Part shown: piece after piece, positions 52,274 to 60,552 of the stretch
Layout: the number at the start of each line of letters is the position of its first letter
Position numbering within the stretch: position 1 is the stretch's first letter
Source: UBA11051 sp964390495
Lineage (GTDB): Bacteria; Armatimonadota; Zipacnadia; Zipacnadales; UBA11051
NCBI GenBank assembly: GCA_964390495.1
Contig: CAYMIN010000008.1
Span: forward strand, 103,769-167,768
Direction: 5' to 3'
Length of the DNA stretch: 64,000 bases
Position numbers and translations under genes: made by a program
The notes under the pieces: model-generated
Database searches by the model: none
Seen by the model: only the letters and a program-made list of their open reading frames with translations
Told to the model about the DNA's origin: nothing

Positions 52274-53656
52274 ATGCGCAATCCCCCTAAGCCGAAAATC
52301 GCGCTGATCTCGCTGGGCTGCCCCAAGAACCTGGTCGATTCCGAGGTGATGCTCGGACTGCTGGACCAGGCCGGCTACCCCATTGTCGAGGCCGTGAGCG
52401 AAGCCGATATCGCCATACTCAATACCTGCGCCTTCATCGAACCGGCCCAGGAAGAGGCGATCGAGGCGCTGCTGGACCTGGGGGAGATGAAAGCGGCCGG
52501 GGAGCTGCAGGCCATCATCTGCACCGGCTGCCTGCCCCAGCGCTATGGGCGCGAGCTAGTTGAGGAACTGCCGGAGATTGATGGGTTCGTGCAAGTTGGT
52601 GCCACTCCGCGCATCGTCGAGGCCGTCGAAGCCGCCGGCGCCGGCCGCCACACCTTCCTCGAAGCGAGCGCGGGCTATGCGCTGACCTGTGAGCTGCCGC
52701 GCTGGCGCAGTGCCCCCCAGTGGCTCTCCTACCTGCGCATCGCCGAGGGCTGCGACCACCGCTGCAGCTTCTGCACCGTCCCCGCGATTCGCGGCCGACA
52801 GCGCTCCCGCGAACCCCAGGATGTTCTCACCGAATATCGGCAGATGATCGCCGAGGGCTTGCAGGAGATAATCGTCATCGCTCAGGATACCAGCGCCTAC
52901 GGCCATGACCTGACGTCCCGCAGAAGTCTCGCGCACCTGCTGGGCTTGCTTGCTCCGGTGGCCTTCGACGGCTGGGTGCGGCTGATGTATGCGCATCCCG
53001 GCGGCGTTGATGAGGAGCTGCTGAAGGCGATGGCGGATTTCCCGGCAATGGTCCCGTATCTCGACATCCCCTGGCAGCACGCCTCGCCCGGCATCCTGCG
53101 GGTCATGCGTAGACCCGGGAACGCCGATGAGTACCTGCGGTTGCTGGACGCGGCACGCAGCATCATGCCCGGGCTGGCCGTCCGCACTACCTTCATCGTT
53201 GGCTTCCCGGGCGAGACCGATGAAGATTTCCAGTGCTTGCTCGATTTCGTTACCGAGGCGCGCTGTGACCGGCTGTCGGCCTTCGCCTACTGCCCGGAGG
53301 CAGGTACGGTTGCAGCGGAAATGCCGGACCAGGTGCCGCTGCGTGAGGCCCTCGACCGCCTGGAGGCCCTCATGCGTTGCCAGGAAGGCATATCACTGGA
53401 GAACAATGCGGCTCTGGTCGGCAAACGGATGCGGGTGCTGGTGGAGCGCAAAGCAGCGGAGGGGGAGCTGTGGTTCGCCCGCTCGTACCGGGATGCGCCG
53501 GAGGTTGATTGTGAGGTGAAGATCGCGACGGCGCAGGAGGACACCCAGCCGCGTATCGGCCAATTCGCTGAAGTCGCAATTACGGGGGCGGAGATCTACG
53601 ACCTTAATGCGAGGCTGGTCGGAGATTCAGACCGCTCGGAAGTCACCACAGATTGA
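52274..53656 (+). CDS. rimO: Ribosomal protein uS12 methylthiotransferase
   Basis: Radical-SAM enzyme adding a methylthio group to an Asp of ribosomal protein S12. Order: UPF0004 domain with three cluster cysteines (LGCPKNLVDSE, ILNTCAFIEPA, CTGCLPQ), radical SAM motif CDHRCSFCTVPAIRG (Cys 160, 164, 167), SYLRIAEG before it, DIPWQHASPGILRVMRR, and a C-terminal TRAM domain (GKRMRVLVE to the end). LGCPKNLVDSE identifies RimO rather than MiaB. 460 aa from ATG 52274; the longer frame from 52082 overlaps the methylase gene. The stop codon lies inside the -35 box of the tRNA-Asp promoter. Confidence 0.95.
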   Translation: MRNPPKPKIALISLGCPKNLVDSEVMLGLLDQAGYPIVEAVSEADIAILNTCAFIEPAQEEAIEALLDLGEMKAAGELQAIICTGCLPQRYGRELVEELPEIDGFVQVGATPRIVEAVEAAGAGRHTFLEASAGYALTCELPRWRSAPQWLSYLRIAEGCDHRCSFCTVPAIRGRQRSREPQDVLTEYRQMIAEGLQEIIVIAQDTSAYGHDLTSRRSLAHLLGLLAPVAFDGWVRLMYAHPGGVDEELLKAMADFPAMVPYLDIPWQHASPGILRVMRRPGNADEYLRLLDAARSIMPGLAVRTTFIVGFPGETDEDFQCLLDFVTEARCDRLSAFAYCPEAGTVAAEMPDQVPLREALDRLEALMRCQEGISLENNAALVGKRMRVLVERKAAEGELWFARSYRDAPEVDCEVKIATAQEDTQPRIGQFAEVAITGAEIYDLNARLVGDSDRSEVTTD

Positions 53657-53681
53657 CAAGAGCTCGGCTGCGTGGTAAACT
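53653..53681 (+). promoter_or_regulatory. Promoter of tRNA-Asp overlapping the rimO stop
   Basis: TTGACA (53653-53658), a perfect -35 box, contains the rimO stop codon TGA (53654-53656). TAAACT (53676-53681) lies 17 nt further on. Transcription would start near 53688, about 53 nt before the tRNA. Confidence 0.65.
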
Positions 53682-53726
53682 AAAACACTTCCGCACGGTC
53701 GCGGATGGGCTGTGGGGAAGTGTTTT
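53682..53726 (+). terminator. Probable rimO terminator upstream of tRNA-Asp
   Basis: AAAACACTTCC (53682-53692) and GGAAGTGTTTT (53716-53726) are perfect 11-bp inverted repeats around a 23-nt loop; the right arm ends in TTTT. It would form only in transcripts reading through from rimO, because the tRNA promoter start (about 53688) falls within the left arm. Confidence 0.55.
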
Positions 53727-53740
53727 GTTGGTAAAGTCGC

Positions 53741-53818
53741 GGGGCTGTAGCTCAGTTGGTTAAGAGTGCCACCCTGTCAAGGTGGAAGTCGCGGGTTCAA
53801 GTCCCGTCAGCCCCGCCA
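53741..53818 (+). tRNA. tRNA-Asp (anticodon GTC)
   Basis: Full cloverleaf. Acceptor GGGGCTG (53741-53747) pairs with CAGCCCC (53808-53814), discriminator G and an encoded CCA (53816-53818). D stem GCTC/GAGT, anticodon stem CCACC/GGTGG around the loop CTGTCAA (anticodon GTC), T arm GCGGG/CCCGT around TTCAAGT. It decodes Asp GAC/GAU codons. It has its own promoter and terminator, and a recombinase remnant ends at its 3' side. Confidence 0.97.
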
Positions 53819-54175
53819 TATGGGACGCAACGGCCCTTCTGCTAGCCAGCAGAAGGGTTTAGTGTATGTGGCTGTTAGGCTCCTGCCATCGAAGGTGCAG
53901 TTCAAGAGTAGCAAATCCAGCAGCTTCCTCTTCTCGTTCTGGGGCTGCGAAACCCATAGGGGATACGCCCGCTGAGCCAGATGGAGTATCTTGACCCCAG
54001 CCTCCAGATATAGATGGCCGGCCCGCTGATGAGTCTCGATCCTCTGCATGATGTCGAACTGGGTCGCCTGCCATTCCCGCGACTTGCGCGTCCCAATATG
54101 CCTCTGCCATGTTTCTGAGATCTGTGCTCTCGATACCACATTACCACCGGTGTTCCTTGCGAGGGCAGGCCACAT
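53807..54175 (-). pseudogene. Remnant of a site-specific serine recombinase (C-terminal part)
   Basis: A 122-codon reverse frame matches the coiled-coil C-terminus of large resolvase/invertase-type serine recombinases: ISETWQRHIGTRKSREWQ (family: SEEFWERKSAEWQ-like), AGVKILHLAQRAYPLWVSQP, NEKRKLLDLLLLNCTFDGRS and TATYTKPFCWLAEG. The catalytic N-terminal domain is missing; a stop lies just upstream in frame and neither other frame continues it. The homology stops beside the tRNA-Asp terminator, so this is probably the edge of a decayed integrated element. The ATG at 54175 is not a real start. The attachment half-sites cannot be located by eye. Confidence 0.7.
53834..53857 (+). terminator. Terminator of tRNA-Asp
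   Basis: CCCTTCTGCT (53834-53843), loop AGCC and AGCAGAAGGG (53848-53857) form a perfect 10-bp stem followed by TTTAGTG, 15 nt after the tRNA CCA. The same DNA on the other strand encodes the last residues of the recombinase remnant. Confidence 0.7.
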
Positions 54176-54346
54176 GTCGCTGCTAGATGCCTATGTGACT
54201 GACCATAGAACTTTTTCTAGGGATGAAACTCTCCGGAGAGGGTGCATCTGCCTCCAACGGCGAAGTGATATGGCAGTTGGGCACCTGTTCAGCCCATGAA
54301 GAAAAGAGGCCCAATTGATACGGGCAATCCAAGCTGGAGGAACCTC

Positions 54347-55978
54347 ATGAACCAAGCGCCTTCCCTCGGCGACCTGACTCTCAAGCAGAAAATCGGGCAG
54401 ATGATGATGGTCCGGTACCCGGACCAGGACATTCTGCGGGAGATGCTGGCCCAAGGCCAGGCCGGGTCCTTTTACTTCGGCATGCGCGGCCAAGCCGCCG
54501 AGCAGGTGGTGGAGACGCTCAACAGCCTGCAGCGTCAGAGCCTGATTCCCGCCATCGTGGCCTTCGGCTCCGCCTGCTGCACCTGTGGCACGGGTCTGCT
54601 GCGGGGCCATCTGATGCGCGTGGGGGCCACCCGCGACCCGGAGCTGGCCTACCGGCTGGCCTACCTCGAGTCCGTGGAGCAGCGGGCGTACGGCTTTCAC
54701 ATCCCCGGCCTGCCCTGCCTGGATGTGAACACCAACCCGGCTAATCCCATCATCAACACCCGGGCCATCAGCGACGACGCCGAGTTGGTTACCGAGTTAG
54801 GCCTGCCGCTGCTGCGGGCCCAGAAGGACGCCCGGGCGCTGTCCTGCGTCATGCACTTTCCGGGCCACGGGGACACCGCCGAGGACTCCCACATCCGCAT
54901 CCCCACGGTGAACCGGACCGTCGCGGAGCTGTGGGAGGTGGACCTGTTGCCGTACCGGGAGGCCATCCCCCAGGGCCTAATCACCGGCATTTGCACGAAC
55001 CACAACCACTATCCCGCCTATGAGGCGGGACCGCCGGCCCCGGCTACCATCTCGCACAAGATCATTACCGACCTGCTGCGCGGCACCCTGGGCTACCAAG
55101 GGCTGATTTACAGCGACAGCCTGACCATGAAGCCGATGAAGGACAACTACGGCATCGAGGAGGCGGCGATCCTGGCGGTGCTGGCCGGGCATGACATCAT
55201 CCTGCAGGACTACAACTCCGACCCGCGCATCACTCACAGCGCCCTGGTCGCAGCCGTGAAGTCCGGGCGCATCCCGTTGGAGCAAGTGGACACTTCGGTA
55301 GCGCGCATCCTGCAGGCGAAGGCGTGGCTGGGGCTCTTTGAGGGCGCCCTGGTGGACCCGGAGCAACTGGCGACGCGGGTGGCGACGCCGGAAATGAAGG
55401 CCTTCGCCCAAGAACTTGCTCGGCGGGCGGTGACGGTGCTGGAAGACGGCGCGCTGCCTTTGCGCGTCTCAGCGGCGGAGCAGTGCCTAGTTCTGGCCAA
55501 TGGCCGTAAGGATCTGTTCGACGCCGATATGGGGCTGGAGTTCTCGCCCAACCATGAGCAGTTCTTCCACGCCGTGCAGACCCGGTTGCCGGGGGCGATC
55601 ACCTATGCCCTTAGTGAGGAGTTCCCGGCCGAGCAACTGGCCCGCGCCCGGGAACTGGCCGAGGCGGCGGAAGTGGTGGTGGTAGGCCTCTTCTCCCGGG
55701 TGCTGTGCTATCACGAGGACAGCATCGGCATCGCAGCGCCCTATCGGCAGTTGCTCACCGACCTCATCACCGCCGGCAAGACCGTGATTCTCTGCAACTT
55801 CGGCAATCCCTATGTACTGGCGGACCTCCCGCCCGCGGCGGGGACCCTGTGCACCTATGACGAGGAATGTCCGGAGTCCATGGTTGCTGCGGCAGAGGCG
55901 CTGTTTGGTGAGTTCACACCCACCGGCAAGCTGCCGGTGCGCGTCTCCGCCCGGTATCCCTTCGGCGCGGGAAGGTAG
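54347..55978 (+). CDS. Glycoside hydrolase family 3 (NagZ-like beta-N-acetylhexosaminidase)
   Basis: 543 aa. LTLKQKIGQMMMVRYPDQDI is the GH3 N-terminal motif. MHFPGHGDTAEDSH corresponds to the KHFPGHGDT..DSH loop of NagZ-type enzymes with its His dyad, but the leading Lys is Met here. GLIYSDSLTMKPM holds the nucleophile Asp. A C-terminal GH3 alpha/beta-sandwich follows (about 360-543). The dyad argues for N-acetylglucosaminidase or a phosphorylase variant rather than beta-glucosidase. No signal peptide, so probably cytoplasmic or moved by another route. I start at ATG 54347, with GGAGG 6 nt upstream; the longer frame from 54296 has no such site. Confidence 0.85.
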   Translation: MNQAPSLGDLTLKQKIGQMMMVRYPDQDILREMLAQGQAGSFYFGMRGQAAEQVVETLNSLQRQSLIPAIVAFGSACCTCGTGLLRGHLMRVGATRDPELAYRLAYLESVEQRAYGFHIPGLPCLDVNTNPANPIINTRAISDDAELVTELGLPLLRAQKDARALSCVMHFPGHGDTAEDSHIRIPTVNRTVAELWEVDLLPYREAIPQGLITGICTNHNHYPAYEAGPPAPATISHKIITDLLRGTLGYQGLIYSDSLTMKPMKDNYGIEEAAILAVLAGHDIILQDYNSDPRITHSALVAAVKSGRIPLEQVDTSVARILQAKAWLGLFEGALVDPEQLATRVATPEMKAFAQELARRAVTVLEDGALPLRVSAAEQCLVLANGRKDLFDADMGLEFSPNHEQFFHAVQTRLPGAITYALSEEFPAEQLARARELAEAAEVVVVGLFSRVLCYHEDSIGIAAPYRQLLTDLITAGKTVILCNFGNPYVLADLPPAAGTLCTYDEECPESMVAAAEALFGEFTPTGKLPVRVSARYPFGAGR

Positions 55979-56248
55979 CGCGCGTCACAGTGAGGCGGTT
56001 GACACATCAGCAAATGGGTCGGTTCGAGGTTTCGCGCCTTTCTGAAGATGAACATAGATGGCAAGGAGAAGGGCCTATGATGTATCGGTTAGCCTAAGAG
56101 CAAGCGCCGTGCCACACGGGTTTATACCAGAAGCCGCATTGTCTGGCGTTGTCTCGCCTGCCGTCTAGTAAGTCAAGTATCGTGACCACAGCCATGGTTC
56201 AGGTGCTGTCGGCGTCACTGTATCGTCAGCAACTTGGGAGGTTCGCCC
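55979..56248. other. Intergenic region with no recognised feature
   Basis: 270 nt between the GH3 gene and the next. I see no repeat of the families described, no RNA gene and no clear promoter; only the ribosome site GGGAGGT (about 56235-56241) before the downstream ATG. Confidence 0.6.
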
Positions 56249-58831
56249 ATGTCCGGAACATTTGCTGCTACGTGGTTCTTCTGCCTGCTGGTGCTCGCCG
56301 GCTGCGGGTTCATCGCTAGCGGCATCGGTTGGGCCGAGGGCCTAGCCGAATTGCCGCTTGAAAGCGCGACCAGTATTGCCGAGCTTCGTGTGCCGTATGG
56401 AGAGACGATCGAGCAGCCACTGCCGGCGTTGCCGGCGCGGGAGGGCAAGATCGTGGCCCTCCGCTTCGGCGCCGTCGCGTACTCCCCGCGTTCCGCAGGG
56501 TGCAACTACAACATGCAACTGCGCATCAACGGCGCAGCGGTTGAGCGCCGGACTAGCGGCGGAACGGAGCGTCTCATCGGTCGGGAGCCGGGCTTCCGCC
56601 TTCGTTCGCATGCAGGTAACGACTTCCAGGTCTTCAGCGGTCCGCGCATCATGCTCATCTATGCGCCCGACTGGGCCACCGCCGACCAGGCGACGAGCGA
56701 CGGCCTCGGCGGCAGCTTCATGCTTGATGTCGGCGACCTAATCAGCGGCGTGGATGGTAACACACTCACGATCGTTAACACGCGCCCGGTCAAGCCTGCC
56801 GACTATGAGGGCGACGTGGTACTGGAGCATGTCGAGATCGGCTATCTGGACCGGGCGCTGCTCCCCGCTCCGGTGATCGCCGTGCCCAAGCGCGGTGTTA
56901 TCGCGCAATCTGTCGCAGCGGAGGGTATCACGCTCAAGCAGGCAAAAGGGGGTGGCTTTGCGGTCACCGCCGACGGCGGACCCGAGTTGCTGGTCGAGAC
57001 CGGCATCGGCATGCAACTGGATGCGGCCTCCGTTCTTGTCGCCGATGATGCCCCGTCCGCGGATATCGCGGTGCAGGTTACTGCCGAGCCATTCGGTCCT
57101 GCAGGCTTCCGCACCGTCGCCGCCTGGCAGGGCCTCAAGCTCGTGCGCAAGATCAGCATCGCCGAGGGGCTACTCAAGTGGGAAGAGGAGTGGTCCAATA
57201 CTACGGACCAGATACGCGCCCTGCCCTTCAGGCATCGCCTGTTTATGCGTGACGGCCGGGCCCTCTTCACTATTGCCGGCGACCCCGATACCACTGCTCT
57301 GGGGGGGCTGGCCACCAATCCGACCGTCTGCGTGCAGTCCCAGACCGACGCGAAGTACGCCTACGGCGTGACCGCAGAGAGCGACTGGCTGCGACTGCTG
57401 ATGGCCGCCCGCTACGCCGGTGGAGTCGGGGAGATCTACTCCGAGACGCTCGCCCTGCCGCCACACGGCAGTATTGACTTCGACTTGACCATCACCCCGG
57501 TCAGCGATGGCGGGGGCTACTGGTCATTTATCAACAGTGTCCGGAAGCGCTGGGGAGTCAACGCCACAACGGCCGAGCGCCCGATGTTTTGGGGTTGGTA
57601 CCGCGCCCCGGGCGTGGAAAGCGCCGAGCAGCGGTATGAGAAATCGGTCGGGCACCTCGGCCCGATTACGCTTATCACTGGCGGCTGGATGCGCCTTTCA
57701 GCCGATGTCCGCCCGGCCCGCGGCGGAACCTACCCGAAGCTGCCGGATGACGCGGCGCGTTCGCCCGGTGACTGCCCCGACCTCGACCTGGCGGCCTACC
57801 TGAAGTTCGAGCATCGCGATGCCTGGTGGCAGGAGCGCGCCGCCGAGGTCCAGACGATCAAGCGCGCCTGCCCGCAGGTGGAGGTCATGCACCTGACCCA
57901 CCCGGCCATGGAAGTCGTGTACGAGCCGATGGCGGAGCAGTTCCCGATCGCAGGTGAGACGATTCGCACTGCCGCCGGCTCGGCTTTTGAGGTCCGGCAC
58001 TACAGCACCGCCCATCTGTACGGCGCGGCGGTTGAGAAAGACTGGCGCGTGTACTACTACACCCCGCGGCCGGGGTCGGAGTACCTGGGAGCGATCCTCA
58101 ACAGCCTCCGGCGCAGTATGGATGAGGCGCACAGCGACGGTGTCTATAGCGACGAGTTCAGTTGGGCCGGCCGCTCACGCGGCTACAGCCGTTATGACTA
58201 CAGCCGCTGGGACGGCTACTCGGCCGACATTGACGAAGATGCCAAGGTCGTGCGACTCAAGTCCGACAATGCCTATACCTCCGAGTCATGCCAACTCCGG
58301 ATGATCCATGAATGCCTGAGGCGGGGCAAAACGTTTTTGGCCAACGGCGGGTCGGCGCTGCGCAGCATCAACTCGCTGCCAATTCACCGCTTCATCGAGG
58401 GTGGCAACGGCTACGGCACGATGGCCGGCGGGCACCTGGCCGCCGTGCCGCTGGTGCTGGGTAACATGGGCGATGACAAGAGCCAGCAGGGCGTGTTTGA
58501 CTCGGTCAAGCAGTGTTTGAGTATCGGCTGCATCTATTCGCCGATGGCGGTTAACCTGCTGCTGAAGGGCTCGGACAACTTCGTCTGCAAGCTCTATCCG
58601 CTCACCATCAGGGAGCTCCGCCCCGGCACCGTCAGCGGCGAGCAGCGCCTGATCACGATGGTTTCAGGGGAGTTCAGGTGGCCGGGGCGTGCTGCTCAGG
58701 TCCGCCTGTATGAGTACAACTCCGCCGGTGATTTGGTGACTAAGGACATCGTCCTCTCCCTGACCGCCGCCGATCCGATCACTTTCACCGTGCCGGACCA
58801 GGGCCTCGTGATTGCCGAGGTGGTGCAGTAG
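56249..58831 (+). CDS. Large secreted or lipoprotein glycoside hydrolase-like protein, unknown family
   Basis: 860 aa. The leader WFFCLLVLAGCGFIASG has a lipobox (LAGC, Cys near residue 19), although the N-terminus lacks the usual positive charge; signal peptidase I cleavage near GWAEGLA is the alternative. The first half is beta-rich (sandwich-like). The second half resembles a TIM-barrel glycosidase: MFWGWYRAPG, EVMHLTHPAMEVVYEP, HSDGVYSDEFSWAG (possible catalytic Asp/Glu) and RRGKTFLANGG. A terminal beta-sandwich follows. I do not recognise a CAZy family. GGGAGGT precedes ATG 56249. It lies between GH3 and kelch genes, consistent with glycan breakdown. Confidence 0.75.
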   Translation: MSGTFAATWFFCLLVLAGCGFIASGIGWAEGLAELPLESATSIAELRVPYGETIEQPLPALPAREGKIVALRFGAVAYSPRSAGCNYNMQLRINGAAVERRTSGGTERLIGREPGFRLRSHAGNDFQVFSGPRIMLIYAPDWATADQATSDGLGGSFMLDVGDLISGVDGNTLTIVNTRPVKPADYEGDVVLEHVEIGYLDRALLPAPVIAVPKRGVIAQSVAAEGITLKQAKGGGFAVTADGGPELLVETGIGMQLDAASVLVADDAPSADIAVQVTAEPFGPAGFRTVAAWQGLKLVRKISIAEGLLKWEEEWSNTTDQIRALPFRHRLFMRDGRALFTIAGDPDTTALGGLATNPTVCVQSQTDAKYAYGVTAESDWLRLLMAARYAGGVGEIYSETLALPPHGSIDFDLTITPVSDGGGYWSFINSVRKRWGVNATTAERPMFWGWYRAPGVESAEQRYEKSVGHLGPITLITGGWMRLSADVRPARGGTYPKLPDDAARSPGDCPDLDLAAYLKFEHRDAWWQERAAEVQTIKRACPQVEVMHLTHPAMEVVYEPMAEQFPIAGETIRTAAGSAFEVRHYSTAHLYGAAVEKDWRVYYYTPRPGSEYLGAILNSLRRSMDEAHSDGVYSDEFSWAGRSRGYSRYDYSRWDGYSADIDEDAKVVRLKSDNAYTSESCQLRMIHECLRRGKTFLANGGSALRSINSLPIHRFIEGGNGYGTMAGGHLAAVPLVLGNMGDDKSQQGVFDSVKQCLSIGCIYSPMAVNLLLKGSDNFVCKLYPLTIRELRPGTVSGEQRLITMVSGEFRWPGRAAQVRLYEYNSAGDLVTKDIVLSLTAADPITFTVPDQGLVIAEVVQ

Positions 58832-58989
58832 GAGAGATGGCTATAAACCGACGCGTTCCGACCTCGCGCCGCGCGTCGTCCGGGATACCGTGCAGGAATC
58901 GCAGGCTACGGTGGTGTATCTACCGTAGGTGCTCTGCGCAGGTGCAGCGCACTTGCCGGTAAACACGCGACGATAAGGGGAGATCAGTG

Positions 58990-59973
58990 ATGGGGACGAT
59001 ACTGCCGCTGTGCGCGATGGGGCTGCTGGCGCTGATAACTGTCGTTGCCGGCGCAGGCCAGGACGAGGCCGCAGGCGGTGGCGCACAGGAGCATCTCGGG
59101 CCACTGCAGGGCAAGGGGGTCTGGGAGCAAGTCACGGAACAGGCCGCCTTCAGCCCGCGCGACTGCGCCCGGCCGGTGGTGCATGACGGCAAGATGTGGC
59201 TGGGCAACGGGTACTACCACGGCGGCATACTCAGCCGCGACCTGTGGCAGAGCAGCGACGGGGTCGAGTGGACCTTGATTAACGCCGACACCCCCTACGA
59301 CGGCTATAGCCCACTGGTGTCATACGGCGGCAAGCTGTGGGCCATCAGCAGCACCATCTGGAGCTCCGAGGACGGTACCGAATGGACGCAGGTACAGGAA
59401 GCCGACCCGGAGGCCCGTCGCGGCGGCTGGCCACTGGTATTCAAGGGAGAAATCTGGACGCTCGGCTCGCAGGTGTCGAAGACCTCCGATGGGGTCAACT
59501 GGACCTGCGTGAATGAGGGCACACCGTGGCGCGGGCGGGGCAACTTCGGCTGCGCAGGGTATCGCGACAAGCTGTGGGTGCTGGGCGGCGCGATGTCGAA
59601 AGCCAACGACCCGCCGGAGAAGGGCTATGCGGACCGCACCACGCTCAATGACGTGTGGTGCTCGGAGGACGGGGTGACCTGGGAGCAGACCACCGAGGCC
59701 GCGCCGTGGGCCCCCCGGATGTGGGTGCCGGCGATCGCCTATGCCGACCGGCTGTGGATTGTGGGCGGCTACGATAACGTCAACAGCCAGAACCTAGGTG
59801 ACATCTGGTACACGGAGGACGGCAACACCTGGTACCAGTTCGTGGCCGATCCCAGCCCCAAAGCGCGCCATGCCTCTTCGCTATTTGAGTTCCAGGGCAG
59901 CCTATGGGTGGTGGCGGGTAACACCTGGCCGGTGGTCAACGACGTCTGGCGCCTGACCCTGCCGCAGGAGTAG
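58990..59973 (+). CDS. Secreted kelch-type beta-propeller protein
   Basis: 327 aa. Hydrophobic leader (ILPLCAMGLLALITVVAGAG), then about five or six repeats with the kelch/sialidase-like pattern: LWQSSDGVEWTLINADTPY, IWSSEDGTEWTQVQEADPE, VWCSEDGVTWEQTTEAAPW, IWYTEDGNTWYQFVADPSP, with LWIVGG and LWVVAG strands. Beta-propellers of this type bind carbohydrates or proteins; no catalytic residues are evident. GGGGAG lies before the GTG 58987/ATG 58990 pair. It is probably part of the same glycan-related group as its neighbours, but it has its own 158-nt gap before it, which shows nothing else. Confidence 0.82.
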   Translation: MGTILPLCAMGLLALITVVAGAGQDEAAGGGAQEHLGPLQGKGVWEQVTEQAAFSPRDCARPVVHDGKMWLGNGYYHGGILSRDLWQSSDGVEWTLINADTPYDGYSPLVSYGGKLWAISSTIWSSEDGTEWTQVQEADPEARRGGWPLVFKGEIWTLGSQVSKTSDGVNWTCVNEGTPWRGRGNFGCAGYRDKLWVLGGAMSKANDPPEKGYADRTTLNDVWCSEDGVTWEQTTEAAPWAPRMWVPAIAYADRLWIVGGYDNVNSQNLGDIWYTEDGNTWYQFVADPSPKARHASSLFEFQGSLWVVAGNTWPVVNDVWRLTLPQE

Positions 59974-60552
59974 TGGCGGCAGGTACGGTCGCCTGTCTCC
60001 ACGAGGCCCGCTGCTTGGAGCGAGAATGGCCTAGCCTAGAGCAAGGCAAGTGGCTGTACGCCGCTGCCGTTCTATTGTGCGCCATGCGCACTTTGTGGCT
60101 TGGCGTTGCCCTGTTTCGTCACGAAGATATGCAGGTGTAAGCAAGACATGACCTTGGCCCCCCCCAACGGAGCCAGGTGTGGTGCTAGAACATGCGGCAT
60201 CCATCCTTACCCCGAGCCGGAAGCCAGGTGGAGCGAAATGCCGGTATCCGCCCCCAGCCGGTCATGCGAGCCGGTTGGCGGCCTTGCTCACTCCCCAGGA
60301 AATATGCGAAGTTGTCGCCAATAGCTCACTCTTCCCCGTTTGCGCCAGGCCTCTCGTACCAGTGCACACGTTTCGCCCTGCAGCAGGCAGAAGCGGATAC
60401 CGCGGTGACAGAGATCGTCCCGAAGCTGGGCATGGCCGAGGCCACCTGCTACCGCTGAAAGAAGCGCTACGGGGAGCCGGGGGTATCCGAGAGCAAGCGG
60501 CTGAACTGCATTCTAGACGGGTCATGCCGCATGGAAAGGTTAGACGCAACTG
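59974..60552. other. Intergenic region holding the IS remnant
   Basis: 579 nt between the kelch and UroD-like genes. Apart from the OrfA remnant at 60369-60512, nothing is recognised; the open frames starting at 60100, 60179 and 60192 have no ribosome site and no homology before the remnant. Confidence 0.55.
60369..60512 (+). pseudogene. Remnant of an IS3-family transposase OrfA
   Basis: The frame RFALQQAEADTAVTEIV, PKLGMAEATCYR, stop, KKRYGEPGVSESKRL matches the helix-turn-helix region of IS3-family OrfA (family consensus QAEAGTPVAEVCRKLGVSEATFYRWKKKYGGLGVSE). The single stop (TGA at 60456-60458) replaces the conserved Trp (TGG) between YR and KK. Homology ends after SKRLN; no OrfB and no terminal inverted repeats are visible. 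It lies directly upstream of the UroD-like gene. Confidence 0.72.
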
